Made by a program: the position numbers and the translations under genes. Below are positions 16,958 to 25,614 of a DNA stretch of 64,000 bases, piece by piece (position 1 is the stretch's first letter; each line of letters starts with the position of its first letter). The notes beneath the pieces were generated by a model that had not been told where the DNA came from, searched no databases, and worked only from the letters and a program-made list of their open reading frames with translations. Source of the DNA: JARRRD01 sp037381085 (GTDB lineage Bacteria > Nitrospirota > Thermodesulfovibrionia > Thermodesulfovibrionales > UBA6898); NCBI GenBank assembly GCA_037381085.1, contig JARRRD010000004.1, positions 1 through 64,000 of the forward strand, read 5' to 3'.

Positions 16958-18613
16958 GTGAATGCGAAACCAGCAAGAATAGTTTATGTAATCGGGCACA
17001 AGAACCCGGACACGGATTCAGTCTGCTCGGCTATCGGTTACGCCCATTTCAAGAACCTGACGGACAAGCGGTTCCTCTTCTTCCCGTCACGGGCGGGAAA
17101 GATCAACGAGGAGACCAGGTTCGTACTCGAGAAATTCGGTGTCCCCGTTCCAAACGAGGTAGAAAGCCTTGCGGCGAATGTGAGCGATCTTGAACTGAAG
17201 AGGCCCATCTCCATCCGGACCAACGACTCTGTCCAGGCGCTCGTGCGCCTTATGCGTGAAACGGGCGTGCGGACCGTCCCGGTCGTCGACGAAACGGGAC
17301 GCCTGGCCGGAATAGCCGGTCTCAAAGACGTTGCCAGTCACTATATGGAGAGCGTCGGCTTTTCCGACCTGTCGCGGGCACCCATAGACCTTAATATCCT
17401 GGTGCAGACGCTCGAAGGCCGGGTCGTGAGCAATACAAAGAAAGTGGAGTTTCTGACGGGCAAGGTATATATCGCTGCCATGCAGAAAGGAACAATCCTG
17501 AATAAAGTAAGCCCCGGTGATGTCGTTATCATCGGAGACCAGCACGACATCCAGGTCGAACTCATTCAGGCCGGTTGCGGTACCCTGATCGTGGTCGACG
17601 GGATGCCCGTCGGGGGCGACGTGATCAGGGCCGCCGAAGCTCACGGCACTCTGCTATTATCATCTCCTCACACGGCCTTCGCGACAGTCGAGCTGATGAC
17701 CATGTCCGAGCCGGTGGAGGCGATTATGGATGCCGAAAGTCCGACTGTAAGCCTCTACACTCCGATATCCGACCTGAGAAAGAGGATCGTCGAATCAGAG
17801 TACCGCTCGGCCGTTGTTACGGACAGTGAAAACAGGGTTATCGGGTTCGTTACCAGAACGGACCTTCTCAGCCCCGTAAGAAAAAGGGCCATACTCGTGG
17901 ACCACAACGAGGTGTCCCAGGCAGTCGACAACATCGAGGATGCCGAGATCATCGAGATCATCGACCACCACCGCGTCGGAGACATCTCCACGGTTGCACC
18001 CATCTACGTGTACAACGATCCGGTGGGCAGCACCTGCACGGTAGTGGCCGGAATGATGTTCCTCCACCAGGTAAACATCCCGTCGGAGATAGCCGGACTT
18101 CTTCTTTCAGGCATCCTCTCGGACACGCTTCTGCTTACGCTTTCCACTACCACGCAGCGAGACCGCGATGCAGCGGAGCGCCTGGCGCAGCAGGCAGGAA
18201 TAGCTATCCAGGAGTATGGGAAGGAACTGCTGCAGGCCAGTATAAACATCCAGGGCAAAACCGCCTCCGAACTTATCGGCGCGGACTTCAAGGAATTTCT
18301 GATAGGTGGCAAGAAACTGGGCGTGAGCCAGATGATGGTCCTCAATTGTGAAGACATAGATCTCAGGGAGGAAGAACTCCTTGAAGAACTCGGCCGTATA
18401 AGGGAAACGGGCGGTTACGACCTTGCGGCGCTGCTCGTGACAAATCCGCTGACTTCAAGGGAGGAAAGAATCCTCCTCAAAGGTGAAACATGGATCGTCG
18501 AAAAGGCGTTCAATGTGAAAGTGGAGAAGGACACCTGCATCCTCCCCGATGTCCTTTCCCGGAAGAGGGACTTCATCCCGGCCATCGGAATGGCCCTCAG
18601 CATGGGCAGGTAA
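16958..18613 (+). CDS. manganese-dependent inorganic pyrophosphatase with CBS/DRTGG insert
   Basis: 551 residues, family II (DHH) pyrophosphatase with regulatory insert. Catalytic motifs: GHKNPDTDSVCSAIGYA at the N-terminus and, after the insert, LVDHNEVSQ and the DHH centre IIDHHRVGD; the C-terminal DHHA2 part ends with SRKRDFIPAI. Between residues about 70 and 305 are a CBS pair split by a DRTGG-like domain, which in this family binds adenine nucleotides and diadenosine polyphosphates to tune activity. Start is GTG at 16958. It hydrolyses cytosolic pyrophosphate. Confidence 0.93.
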   Translation: MNAKPARIVYVIGHKNPDTDSVCSAIGYAHFKNLTDKRFLFFPSRAGKINEETRFVLEKFGVPVPNEVESLAANVSDLELKRPISIRTNDSVQALVRLMRETGVRTVPVVDETGRLAGIAGLKDVASHYMESVGFSDLSRAPIDLNILVQTLEGRVVSNTKKVEFLTGKVYIAAMQKGTILNKVSPGDVVIIGDQHDIQVELIQAGCGTLIVVDGMPVGGDVIRAAEAHGTLLLSSPHTAFATVELMTMSEPVEAIMDAESPTVSLYTPISDLRKRIVESEYRSAVVTDSENRVIGFVTRTDLLSPVRKRAILVDHNEVSQAVDNIEDAEIIEIIDHHRVGDISTVAPIYVYNDPVGSTCTVVAGMMFLHQVNIPSEIAGLLLSGILSDTLLLTLSTTTQRDRDAAERLAQQAGIAIQEYGKELLQASINIQGKTASELIGADFKEFLIGGKKLGVSQMMVLNCEDIDLREEELLEELGRIRETGGYDLAALLVTNPLTSREERILLKGETWIVEKAFNVKVEKDTCILPDVLSRKRDFIPAIGMALSMGR

Positions 18614-18625
18614 TCAGGCCTGACC

Positions 18626-18643
18626 GACGCGCCGGACTCAAAA
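18626..18643 (+). repeat. 18-base copy of the tRNA-Leu anticodon arm
   Basis: GACGCGCCGGACTCAAAA is identical to 21628-21645 inside tRNA-Leu(CAA). The rest of the tRNA is absent here. It could be one end of an old tRNA-targeted integration (att remnant) or a decayed tRNA copy. Confidence 0.5.
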
Positions 18644-18756
18644 CCCCTCCGGGCTTAATTTAACGACGTGGCCTCCGGTTAGGAACGGCCCGCTCTTGAC
18701 ACTTCTTTTTCCCGAAACGCCCCCATTTTTATTCCCAGTTAAATGCCCGGGAGACC

Positions 18757-18788
18757 TCCGGAAGGGTTTTACTTACATCCCTTCCGGA
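18757..18788. terminator. hairpin between convergent genes
   Basis: A perfect ten-base stem TCCGGAAGGG / CCCTTCCGGA with a twelve-base loop lies between the pyrophosphatase gene and the convergent exported-protein gene. No T run follows on either strand, so termination is only suggested by position. Confidence 0.4.
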
Positions 18789-18855
18789 AGCCCCCGTTTC
18801 CGTCCCTGCCAGTTACAATCCCTGTGCCTTCTACCGATGAAGTCCGATTATAAGG

Positions 18856-20520
18856 TCATGGTGCAGGCTGAGGCACGGCAAAGTCGGTAACCCACAGGTA
18901 GTAAAGGCTCAGATCACTAACACCCGGGGGGGTCACCAGCAGCCCCAGATAATAAGTACCATCCGGGAGACCTAGCCCGGAGACTGAGAGATCTCCGAAG
19001 AGAGACTCATCGACCGGTCCGGTGACAGACTGCTTCCAGGGGACAAGGCCCGACGACGAATAGGGCTCAAATGACGAGCCCGTCCAGGAATATATATCCG
19101 GGCTGATCTCAGGAAAATAAAAGAGCACATACATGTCAACCGGAGATGAAAACTCGTGCGTTCCTATCCGGATACCGAGAGTATCTCCTCCGTTGGCGGC
19201 CGATCCGACGCCGATCGGCATATCGCCGGCGAGGGTCTCGCTCAGCCCCGGTGACGCCGCAGGCGGATATGTAAAAGTCTGCCGGCCCGCGGGCAGCGGC
19301 GTCGAGGAAGCCACTTTCAGGACAACGATGTCGTAACCTCCGGTATAGGCGTTAAGCGGAGAGCCCCACGTTGCATTACCTCTACCTGTGACATATACAT
19401 TGCCGCCGCCGTCAACTGCCATCCAACTGCCTTCCTCATAAGCGCTTGAGCCGTAGAAGGTGTTCCACTGAAGTGCGCCGCTGCTGCTGAGCTTAAGGAC
19501 AGAGATGTCCGCATGACCGGTATAGGCGTTAAGCGGAGAGCCCCACGTTGCACTACTTTCACCTGTGACATATACATTGCCGCTGCCGTCAACTGCTATC
19601 CCAGCGCCGTAATCATCATCGCTTGAGCCGTAGAAGGTGTTCCACTGAAGTACGCCGCTGCTGTTGAGCTTCAGGATAACGATGTCATCACCTCCGGTAT
19701 AGGCGTTAAGCGGAGAGCCCCACGCTGCATAACTTTCACCTGTGACATATACATTGCCACTGCCGTCAACTGCTATTCCGTTACCGTAATCATCCGAGCT
19801 TGAGCCGTAGAAGGTGTTCCACTGATATATGGGGTCGATGATCAGGGGGAAACGTGCATCGTATTTCGCCACGCTGAACCCTACCTCGTTCTTCGACACT
19901 TTGAAAGATGCCTCCACAGGCACGCGCCTGCCGTCTATCTCCTGCCACGCCACAGGAGCGGACTCGGTGACGAAACCACTTGCAAAGCTGAATCTGAGCG
20001 AGCCGTCCTTTTGTCTCTCCACAGGGACGTTGTAGCGCAGCCTGATCTTCGAAATATCTGCTCCTGGCGCAAGATGATATGTGCTTTCCGTTATGCCGTC
20101 CCTTGCACTCTCGTAAACAACGCTTATGCCGGGCCACAGACCGGCATAGCTCACTTCCTGAAGCGCAGGAGCAGCCTTTATCTCGTTGCTTTCATCTGCT
20201 GCAGCCCGGGGCATAACCCCTTTCGTGCCGAGGAACTCCACGCTGAGTGCATGGTCCATCCCTGCAAGGTATACCTTGTTGGGCTGAAATCCCAGCACAT
20301 GGCCGCCTGCCCTGAACTGAAGCATGTCATTCCCACGCCCAGGGCCGCTCAGCGGAATAATTTCATTGTGAAGACCAATTTGGGCCGACTGAGCACCTGC
20401 TACGTAAGCGACATGCTCATTAGACCGGATAGGACTCGATATTCCGGTATTAAGCGGATACACGAAGATCAGGAAGAAAGAAGCTACCACTACGACCGAT
20501 AAGAATCCTCTTTGCCTCAT
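18856..20520 (-). CDS. exported SBBP-repeat (beta-propeller) protein
   Basis: 554 residues. An N-terminal signal/anchor segment (residues 8-28) is followed by a region of about 200 residues that precedes SBBP repeats in this family, with a conserved YDARFPLIIDPIYQW end. Then come three 59-residue SBBP units, each with GSGNVYVTG and WNTFYGSS. The C-terminal 140 residues form a separate domain shared with the proteins at 21790 and 55067 (motifs VPWK, DESLFG, YYLGLLVTPP, YYLWVTDF). Probably secreted or surface-exposed with a binding or adhesive role; no enzyme motif. Only three repeats is few for a propeller. Confidence 0.8.
   Translation of the reverse strand: MRQRGFLSVVVVASFFLIFVYPLNTGISSPIRSNEHVAYVAGAQSAQIGLHNEIIPLSGPGRGNDMLQFRAGGHVLGFQPNKVYLAGMDHALSVEFLGTKGVMPRAAADESNEIKAAPALQEVSYAGLWPGISVVYESARDGITESTYHLAPGADISKIRLRYNVPVERQKDGSLRFSFASGFVTESAPVAWQEIDGRRVPVEASFKVSKNEVGFSVAKYDARFPLIIDPIYQWNTFYGSSSDDYGNGIAVDGSGNVYVTGESYAAWGSPLNAYTGGDDIVILKLNSSGVLQWNTFYGSSDDDYGAGIAVDGSGNVYVTGESSATWGSPLNAYTGHADISVLKLSSSGALQWNTFYGSSAYEEGSWMAVDGGGNVYVTGRGNATWGSPLNAYTGGYDIVVLKVASSTPLPAGRQTFTYPPAASPGLSETLAGDMPIGVGSAANGGDTLGIRIGTHEFSSPVDMYVLFYFPEISPDIYSWTGSSFEPYSSSGLVPWKQSVTGPVDESLFGDLSVSGLGLPDGTYYLGLLVTPPGVSDLSLYYLWVTDFAVPQPAP
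19291..19821 (-). repeat. three tandem 177-bp coding repeats
   Basis: The period is exactly 177 bp; for example GCGTTAAGCGGAGAGCCCCACG begins at 19349, 19526 and 19703. Each unit encodes one 59-residue SBBP repeat. The near-identity at DNA level implies recent duplication or ongoing gene conversion. Confidence 0.85.
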
Positions 20521-20924
20521 GTCAAAACCTCCCCTTTAGAATTCCTTAACTATTAAGGCCCCAGACAGCTTCCCGCCCCGACCCTCTTGAGCTTTTCTCA
20601 CTCCGCAGCTATTTAAGAGCCAGACACATTAGCGTTCGATAAATTTGCTCGCGCTCTAAGGGTGAGCCTTTTGAATGCAGCCCCAGCCCAGCATGAGATC
20701 GAGCCGTCGAACGGAGGCGGCGGTTTTCCCTCTTATCCTTCGGCAGCGCGGCCATCTTTTCTTTTCAAGATCCGCCGCTTTCCGTCCTCTCCTCGCGAAG
20801 GGTTGGCCTTGTCGGGACTTAGTCAACTTGTATCACATAATTATGAATAAATTGTGAAGATAAATTCACTGCAACTTCCATGTACTTTAGATTTTAAAAA
20901 TTAGGGGAAAATAGGGAAAATGGG

Positions 20925-21506
20925 AAAATAGGGACACATCCCACTTTTTGAGATAATGTTGTCCAACATCTTCCTGGGCCACAGCGAAAATTAGGGCAAA
21001 GCGGCCCACCTCCGAAGGGCTGTCTTGCATGCAATGGCGAAAGGGCTCTTCCAAAGAAAGTCTAAGGCAACTTGCAGGGAAGTGGCACGTGTGGTGGTTG
21101 TGGCGAAGAGATTATAATACTTCATATGCTTGTGATATGAACAAAAAGAAAATTAAGCAACTGCGAGGCTGGGTTCGAATTTACCCGAGTCCCAAAATAG
21201 AAGTACGCGGAAACAGCCGGCATCCCGACTTTTGGTTTGCCGATGAGTATGTTTCTGCTGCTCATATCCGACTATCATATTCCGCGACGGGCCACAGCAA
21301 AGACATCGGTTTAGATCACATTGTGGAATATAGAACTGACTCATTTGTGAACATGGGGCAGACGAGCAAAGGCATAATAATCTTAAAAACACAGATAGTG
21401 GTGCGTGGGCAAAGTGTGCTCTTGGAGCCACTAAGGAGGCCGCCACTCATAGAATAGCCCACGCCTTAATCAATAATTGGGATGTGTCCCAATGTGTCCC
21501 TATTTT
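20925..21506 (+). mobile_element. 0.6-kb element with inverted ends and one ORF
   Basis: AAAATAGGGACACAT at 20925-20939 is repeated inverted and exact at 21492-21506, and both sides carry a further GGGACACATCCC-like block. Repeats of this kind flank some single-strand (Y1-type) transposon derivatives, but there is no transposase inside, only the ORF at 21137. The gap from 20521 to 21136, which includes its left end, holds no other gene that I can support. It sits just upstream of tRNA-Leu. Confidence 0.45.
21137..21457 (+). CDS. hypothetical protein inside the inverted-repeat element
   Basis: 106 residues from the ATG at 21137 (MNKKKIKQLRGWVRIYPSPK). A TATAAT lies at 21113-21118. Mixed alpha/beta composition, no signal peptide or recognised motif; it ends in a Pro/Arg-rich tail. 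The reading frame stays open further upstream to 21029, but that part looks non-coding. Function unknown. As the only ORF in the element it is probably cargo. Confidence 0.45.
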   Translation: MNKKKIKQLRGWVRIYPSPKIEVRGNSRHPDFWFADEYVSAAHIRLSYSATGHSKDIGLDHIVEYRTDSFVNMGQTSKGIIILKTQIVVRGQSVLLEPLRRPPLIE

Positions 21507-21606
21507 GTTCTGGTACTGGTCAATGGGAATTCTACGATGAGACTGTTGATTCCTGTATTCTCCCCCCAAACTTCCTGTATACTATAGGGCATCTGACCGA
21601 CAATGT

Positions 21607-21693
21607 GCCGGTGTGGTGGAACTGGCAGACGCGCCGGACTCAAAATCCGGTTCCCGCAAGGGAGTGGGAGTTCGATTCTCCCCACCGGCACCA
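21607..21693 (+). tRNA. tRNA-Leu (anticodon CAA)
   Basis: 87 bases with CCA encoded. Acceptor stem GCCGGTG/CACCGGC; anticodon stem CCGGA/TCCGG around CTCAAAA gives anticodon CAA, reading UUG. A long variable arm (class II) and the T-loop TTCGATT are present. An 18-base piece of it recurs at 18626. Confidence 0.95.
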
Positions 21694-21743
21694 TTAAGAT
21701 CTCATGCGAACATCCCGACTGTTTTACCCCGTATTGAAAAAGA

Positions 21744-21776
21744 GTGATTCGCTGCCCCTCCCCGGCAGCGAATCAC
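21744..21776 (-). terminator. intrinsic terminator of the 21790-22485 gene
   Basis: A perfect 13-base stem GTGATTCGCTGCC/GGCAGCGAATCAC with a seven-base loop. Reading leftward it is followed by CTCTTTTTC, as expected for minus-strand termination, 14 bp after the stop. Confidence 0.85.
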
Positions 21777-21789
21777 AAATTTCTGTCAA

Positions 21790-22485
21790 CTATTGGGAAC
21801 TGTCAGGGACTATGAAATAAGTAACCCACCGGTAGAAGCGGTCGAAATTATTATCTGCGGGGCTTGTTCGCGTAACATTCAATACGAATACGTACAGGCC
21901 GGGCGGGAGGTACGCGACGTCTCCGGAGGCGATTGTTTCATGTACCCCTAGGACATCGCTCTTCCACGGTACGAGCCTCTTGAAGTTCTTCTTTCCGTTT
22001 GACTGGCCAGGCGGGTTGTTCCGGCCGTTTCCGCCCTGCGCTTCGGAAACATCTGCCAGTTCGTCCTGAAGCGATGTGATCTGATTATAGACGTTTATGA
22101 AGAATATATTGGAAGCATCGAAAGACGCGTTAAAAAGGCCGAAAGAAACGTCGACCGGTTCATCGAAGTCTACGTCCACTCTTATATCGAAACTGTCTCC
22201 ACCCTGAGCAATGGCGCCCACGCCTACAGGTTTCGACGTAGCCGGATCACAAGTGGAAAAAGTGTCGGCGACAGGAGTATAGGTAAATGCCTGCTTAAAA
22301 GCAGGAAGCGGGATAGAGCAGGTCGTCGTCTCGACGACGGCTGTCATGTAATTCGAGGTGCCCCGGATGCTGTAATACCCGTACACCAGGTCTTTACCAG
22401 CCTGTGCGGGACCGGCATATGCCGTGCCAAAAGCAAGAACGGCTGCAACTGAAGCCAAGACTGTTAACATAGTACTCCTGAACAT
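21790..22485 (-). CDS. exported protein with the shared C-terminal domain
   Basis: 231 residues. A clear signal peptide ends at about AYAGPAQAG. From about residue 60 the protein is the domain shared with 18856-20520 and 55067-56965: FTYTP, KPVGVG, a GG, PVDVSFGLF, LVPWK, and the ending YRWVTYFIVPDS. A Gly/Asn-rich insertion (QGGNGRNNPPGQSNGKK) interrupts it in the middle. A good GGAGGAGA RBS precedes the ATG. A stand-alone form of the domain indicates that it folds independently. Function unknown; predicted periplasmic or secreted. Confidence 0.8.
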   Translation of the reverse strand: MFRSTMLTVLASVAAVLAFGTAYAGPAQAGKDLVYGYYSIRGTSNYMTAVVETTTCSIPLPAFKQAFTYTPVADTFSTCDPATSKPVGVGAIAQGGDSFDIRVDVDFDEPVDVSFGLFNASFDASNIFFINVYNQITSLQDELADVSEAQGGNGRNNPPGQSNGKKNFKRLVPWKSDVLGVHETIASGDVAYLPPGLYVFVLNVTRTSPADNNFDRFYRWVTYFIVPDSSQ

Positions 22486-22736
22486 TTCTCTCCTCCTTTG
22501 ATATGAGACCTGTTCCCGGCTCGGCCGGCGAATTAAATTAAGACACCTCCTCTCCGCTTATTTATTACAAGGATACCCGGCGACACATACAAAGAGAAAT
22601 TAAGTTTTCTTAATCAGGAAGCGGCCTTTGACGTATTTCCATTGCATAAAGATACCAGAGACAGGGAATACTGTAAGTGATCCGGATTACAACTTCGAAA
22701 GATAATCGCGACAATCTTACGGCGTATGCTTAAGTA

Positions 22737-23840
22737 TCAGACAGTCCGTGCACCGCGGTCATTTTCCGCCCCTCTCGCCACGTCCAGCCTTTTACCGTCA
22801 AGAAAAAAATGGATATCCATGGTGTTGACAGACAGCGAAATGTCTTCTCCGACCTTTCCCCCGAAGTCAGCGCCGGCCTTCGCAGTGATCCTCATATTTC
22901 CGGACTTTACGTAGAGTATCGTCTCCGAACCCAGGTGCTCGATATGTTCAAGCCGGCCGGCGAGCGGCCCCTCCCCAGGCCCGAGTGACTCGGGCCTGAT
23001 CCCGGAGGTGACATCCCCCCCGACATATCTCTCGAAGTCCCTGCGTGCCACCGGTATTTCCAGGTCATCCGACCTGAACAATATCTCCTCTCCTTTTTTG
23101 ACTAAACGTCCCTCGATCAGGTTTATGGACGGCATGCCGATAAAAGACGCCGTAAAAAGATTGGCCGGTTTGTCGTATACCTCCCGCGGGGTTCCGATCT
23201 GTTGAATCACACCTCTGTCGATCACCACGATCTTCTGCCCGAGGGTCATCGCCTCTATCTGGTCATGGGTGACATAAATCGTGGTGATCCCCAGTTTCTT
23301 GTGGAGTCCCGCCAGCTCGACTCTCATCGAGCTGCGAAGTTTTGCGTCCAGGTTCGAGAGGGGTTCGTCGAAGAGAAAAAGCCTTGGCTCTCTCACGATC
23401 GCCCGCCCTATGGCGACCCTCTGCCTCTGCCCCCCGGACAGTTCCTTCGGTTTTCTCCGGAGCATCGTGTCGATGCCGAGAAGCCCCGCCGCGGCCTGCA
23501 CCTTTTTTTCGATCTCCCGGCGGGACATCTTTCTGATCTTCAGGGGGAAGGCGATGTTCTCGTATACATTGAGGTGGGGATAGAGGGCGTAGCTCTGAAA
23601 GACCATGGCGATATCCCTCTCCTTCGGGGTCAGCCCGCTCACCTCCCTGTCACCGATATATACCCCGCCGCCGTCCTGGCGTTCAAGCCCGGCGATGAGC
23701 CTCAGCACAGTGCTCTTCCCGCACCCGGAAGGTCCGAGGAGTATACAGAACTCACCCTCGTACACTTCAAAGGAGACATGGTCGATAACTTTCCTGCCGC
23801 CGAATGTCTTTGTCAGGTTCTCTATCTTCAGGCCGGCCAT
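22737..23840 (-). CDS. sugar ABC transporter ATPase (MalK/UgpC type)
   Basis: 367 residues. Couples ATP hydrolysis to solute import. Walker A GPSGCGKST, Q-loop FQSYALYPHLNV, signature LSGGQRQRVAIGRA, Walker B LFLFDEPLSNLD and the switch His in VTHDQ are intact. A C-terminal TOBE/regulatory region (residues about 240-360) marks the carbohydrate (CUT1) branch. The start is the ATG at 23840, two bases past the permease stop; a much longer open frame upstream is the antisense of the permease gene. Last gene of the six-gene operon. Confidence 0.93.
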   Translation of the reverse strand: MAGLKIENLTKTFGGRKVIDHVSFEVYEGEFCILLGPSGCGKSTVLRLIAGLERQDGGGVYIGDREVSGLTPKERDIAMVFQSYALYPHLNVYENIAFPLKIRKMSRREIEKKVQAAAGLLGIDTMLRRKPKELSGGQRQRVAIGRAIVREPRLFLFDEPLSNLDAKLRSSMRVELAGLHKKLGITTIYVTHDQIEAMTLGQKIVVIDRGVIQQIGTPREVYDKPANLFTASFIGMPSINLIEGRLVKKGEEILFRSDDLEIPVARRDFERYVGGDVTSGIRPESLGPGEGPLAGRLEHIEHLGSETILYVKSGNMRITAKAGADFGGKVGEDISLSVNTMDIHFFLDGKRLDVARGAENDRGARTV

Positions 23841-23842
23841 AT

Positions 23843-24667
23843 CTATCCCTTTATCGCCCCCGCGGACAGTCCCCGCACGATCCTCCTCTGGAACAGGAAG
23901 ACCAGGAGTACCAGCGGCACCGTGGCAACAGTCGAGGCGGCGGCAATCTCGCCCCACGGCATAGTATACTGTCCCTGGAACAACGCGATACCGACAGGCA
24001 GCGTCTGATAGCTCTTCTCCGTCATGATCAGGAGGGCGAAGAAGAACTCGTTCCATGCGTAAATGAATACAAGGAGGGCCGCGGTGAACACACCCGGCGC
24101 CGCCAGTGGAATGATCACCTTGAAGAGTGTCTGGACGTGGCCGCATCCGTCTATCTTCGCTGCGTCTTCCAATTCCCCGGGCAGTTCCCTGAAAAAGCTG
24201 GCAGTGATCCAGATCCCCAGCGGAAGTGTGAGGGTGACATAAGGGAGGACCAGCCCCTGGTATGTATTCAGCCAGCCGAACGACTGGAGTATCTTCCAGA
24301 CAGGTCCGGCTATGGATATCTGGGGGAACATGGAGACGAGCAGGAAACTTCCCATGATGATGCCCTTGTATTTCATCCGCAATCTGGCCAGCGCATAACC
24401 GGCAAAAACGGACAGAAGGATTGTAATGAGAGTCGAGGCGCCGGCCACGATCATGCTGTTCTTCACAAAGTGAAGAAGGTTGTAGTTTTCAATCGCCGAT
24501 TCATAAAAGTGAAACGACCCCGAGGGAACAATAGCAGGGGGTATGGCCGTGATGTCGATCCGGGTTTTGAGGGAGGTATCGAGAAACCACAGGAAAGGCA
24601 GCAGACTGAGGCAGACGACGAACAGGGTCAGGACCGCAAAACCTGCCTTTTCCAGCCGTTCCTTCAT
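23843..24667 (-). CDS. ABC sugar permease, MalG type
   Basis: 274 residues with six membrane helices and the EAA loop ELEDAAKIDGCGHVQTLFKVIIPLAAPG, through which it contacts the ATPase. CUT1-family inner-membrane subunit. It overlaps the other permease gene by four bases (24664-24667). Confidence 0.93.
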   Translation of the reverse strand: MKERLEKAGFAVLTLFVVCLSLLPFLWFLDTSLKTRIDITAIPPAIVPSGSFHFYESAIENYNLLHFVKNSMIVAGASTLITILLSVFAGYALARLRMKYKGIIMGSFLLVSMFPQISIAGPVWKILQSFGWLNTYQGLVLPYVTLTLPLGIWITASFFRELPGELEDAAKIDGCGHVQTLFKVIIPLAAPGVFTAALLVFIYAWNEFFFALLIMTEKSYQTLPVGIALFQGQYTMPWGEIAAASTVATVPLVLLVFLFQRRIVRGLSAGAIKG

Positions 24668-25563
24668 GTCTTCTCCTGCAGGATCCTGCTGCCTATCATT
24701 CTGATATACAGGAGGGACACGGAGAAGGTCACGAGAAAGACGAGGACCGAAATGGTGGAGCCGTAGCCCATGAGCCCCTCGGCGAATATCTTCTTGTAAC
24801 CGTAAAACTGAAGGACGTTCGTCGAGTCCGCGGGCCCGCCCTGGGTCATGACGAAGACGAGATCAAAGACCCTGAAGGCGTCCATCGTCCTGAAGAGAAG
24901 CGCAATGAGCAGCGCCGGCTTGATGAGCGGGAGGGTGATACTCCGGAACCTGTTCCAGGCGCCCGCACCGTCTATCCGAGCGGCCTCGTAAAGTTCGTCC
25001 GGTATGGTCTGGAGTCCGGCCAGTATGATGAGAGCGGCGAAGGACGAAGTCTTCCAGACATCGGCGACGACTATGGCCGAAAAAGCGAAGAAAGGGTCCG
25101 CAAGCCATGCCTTATACGAGGTGACACCGGAGCCGAAGAGGAGGTAGTTCAGGAGACCGTAATTGTCGTTGAATATGAACCTCCACATCTGGGAGGCCAC
25201 TACGGTGGGTATCGCCCAGGGAACGAGCACGGCCGCCCTCACGATGCCTCTCCCACTGAAATGCCTGTTGATAATAAGGGCGATGATGAGGCCGAAAACC
25301 AGTTCAAAGAAGGTGGATGCAAAGACGAAGGCGAAGGTATTTACAAGTGAATGCAGGGCAACCGCGTCATGCAACAGTTCCCGGTAATTTGCCAGACCGA
25401 TGAAGGGCTGCTTCAGTCCCGGGAGGCTGAGGATTATCCTGTGCAGGCTCAGGTAAAAAGAATAAAGGATCGGGTAGAAGGCGAAGATTGCGACAAAGAG
25501 CAAACAGGGCAGGACCAGAAACGCGGCGAAGATCCTCTCTCTCGCGGAAAGGGACAGTTTCAT
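24664..25563 (-). CDS. ABC sugar permease, MalF type
   Basis: About 299 residues, six predicted helices, EAA loop ELYEAARIDGAGAWNRFRSITLPLIKP. Forms the channel with the MalG-type subunit. The start is uncertain: I use the ATG at 25563 (MKLSLSARERI); a TTG at 25599 would add 12 residues. Neither has a strong RBS, so translation may depend on the upstream gene, which ends 51 bp earlier. Confidence 0.92.
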   Translation of the reverse strand: MKLSLSARERIFAAFLVLPCLLFVAIFAFYPILYSFYLSLHRIILSLPGLKQPFIGLANYRELLHDAVALHSLVNTFAFVFASTFFELVFGLIIALIINRHFSGRGIVRAAVLVPWAIPTVVASQMWRFIFNDNYGLLNYLLFGSGVTSYKAWLADPFFAFSAIVVADVWKTSSFAALIILAGLQTIPDELYEAARIDGAGAWNRFRSITLPLIKPALLIALLFRTMDAFRVFDLVFVMTQGGPADSTNVLQFYGYKKIFAEGLMGYGSTISVLVFLVTFSVSLLYIRMIGSRILQEKT

Positions 25564-25614
25564 TGTAACAGTGTAGTCAAAGAAAAGACCAAAGATCAAG
25601 AAACAGGGGACTTC

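Noticed and set aside
21160..21190. T-loop-like GGTTCGAAT suggesting a tRNA
   Set aside because: No matching T stem (CTGGG is not paired) and no acceptor or anticodon arm around it.
23840..24146. N-terminal extension of the ABC ATPase frame
   Set aside because: It lies over the permease coding sequence; family proteins start at MAGLKIENL, two bases after the permease stop.
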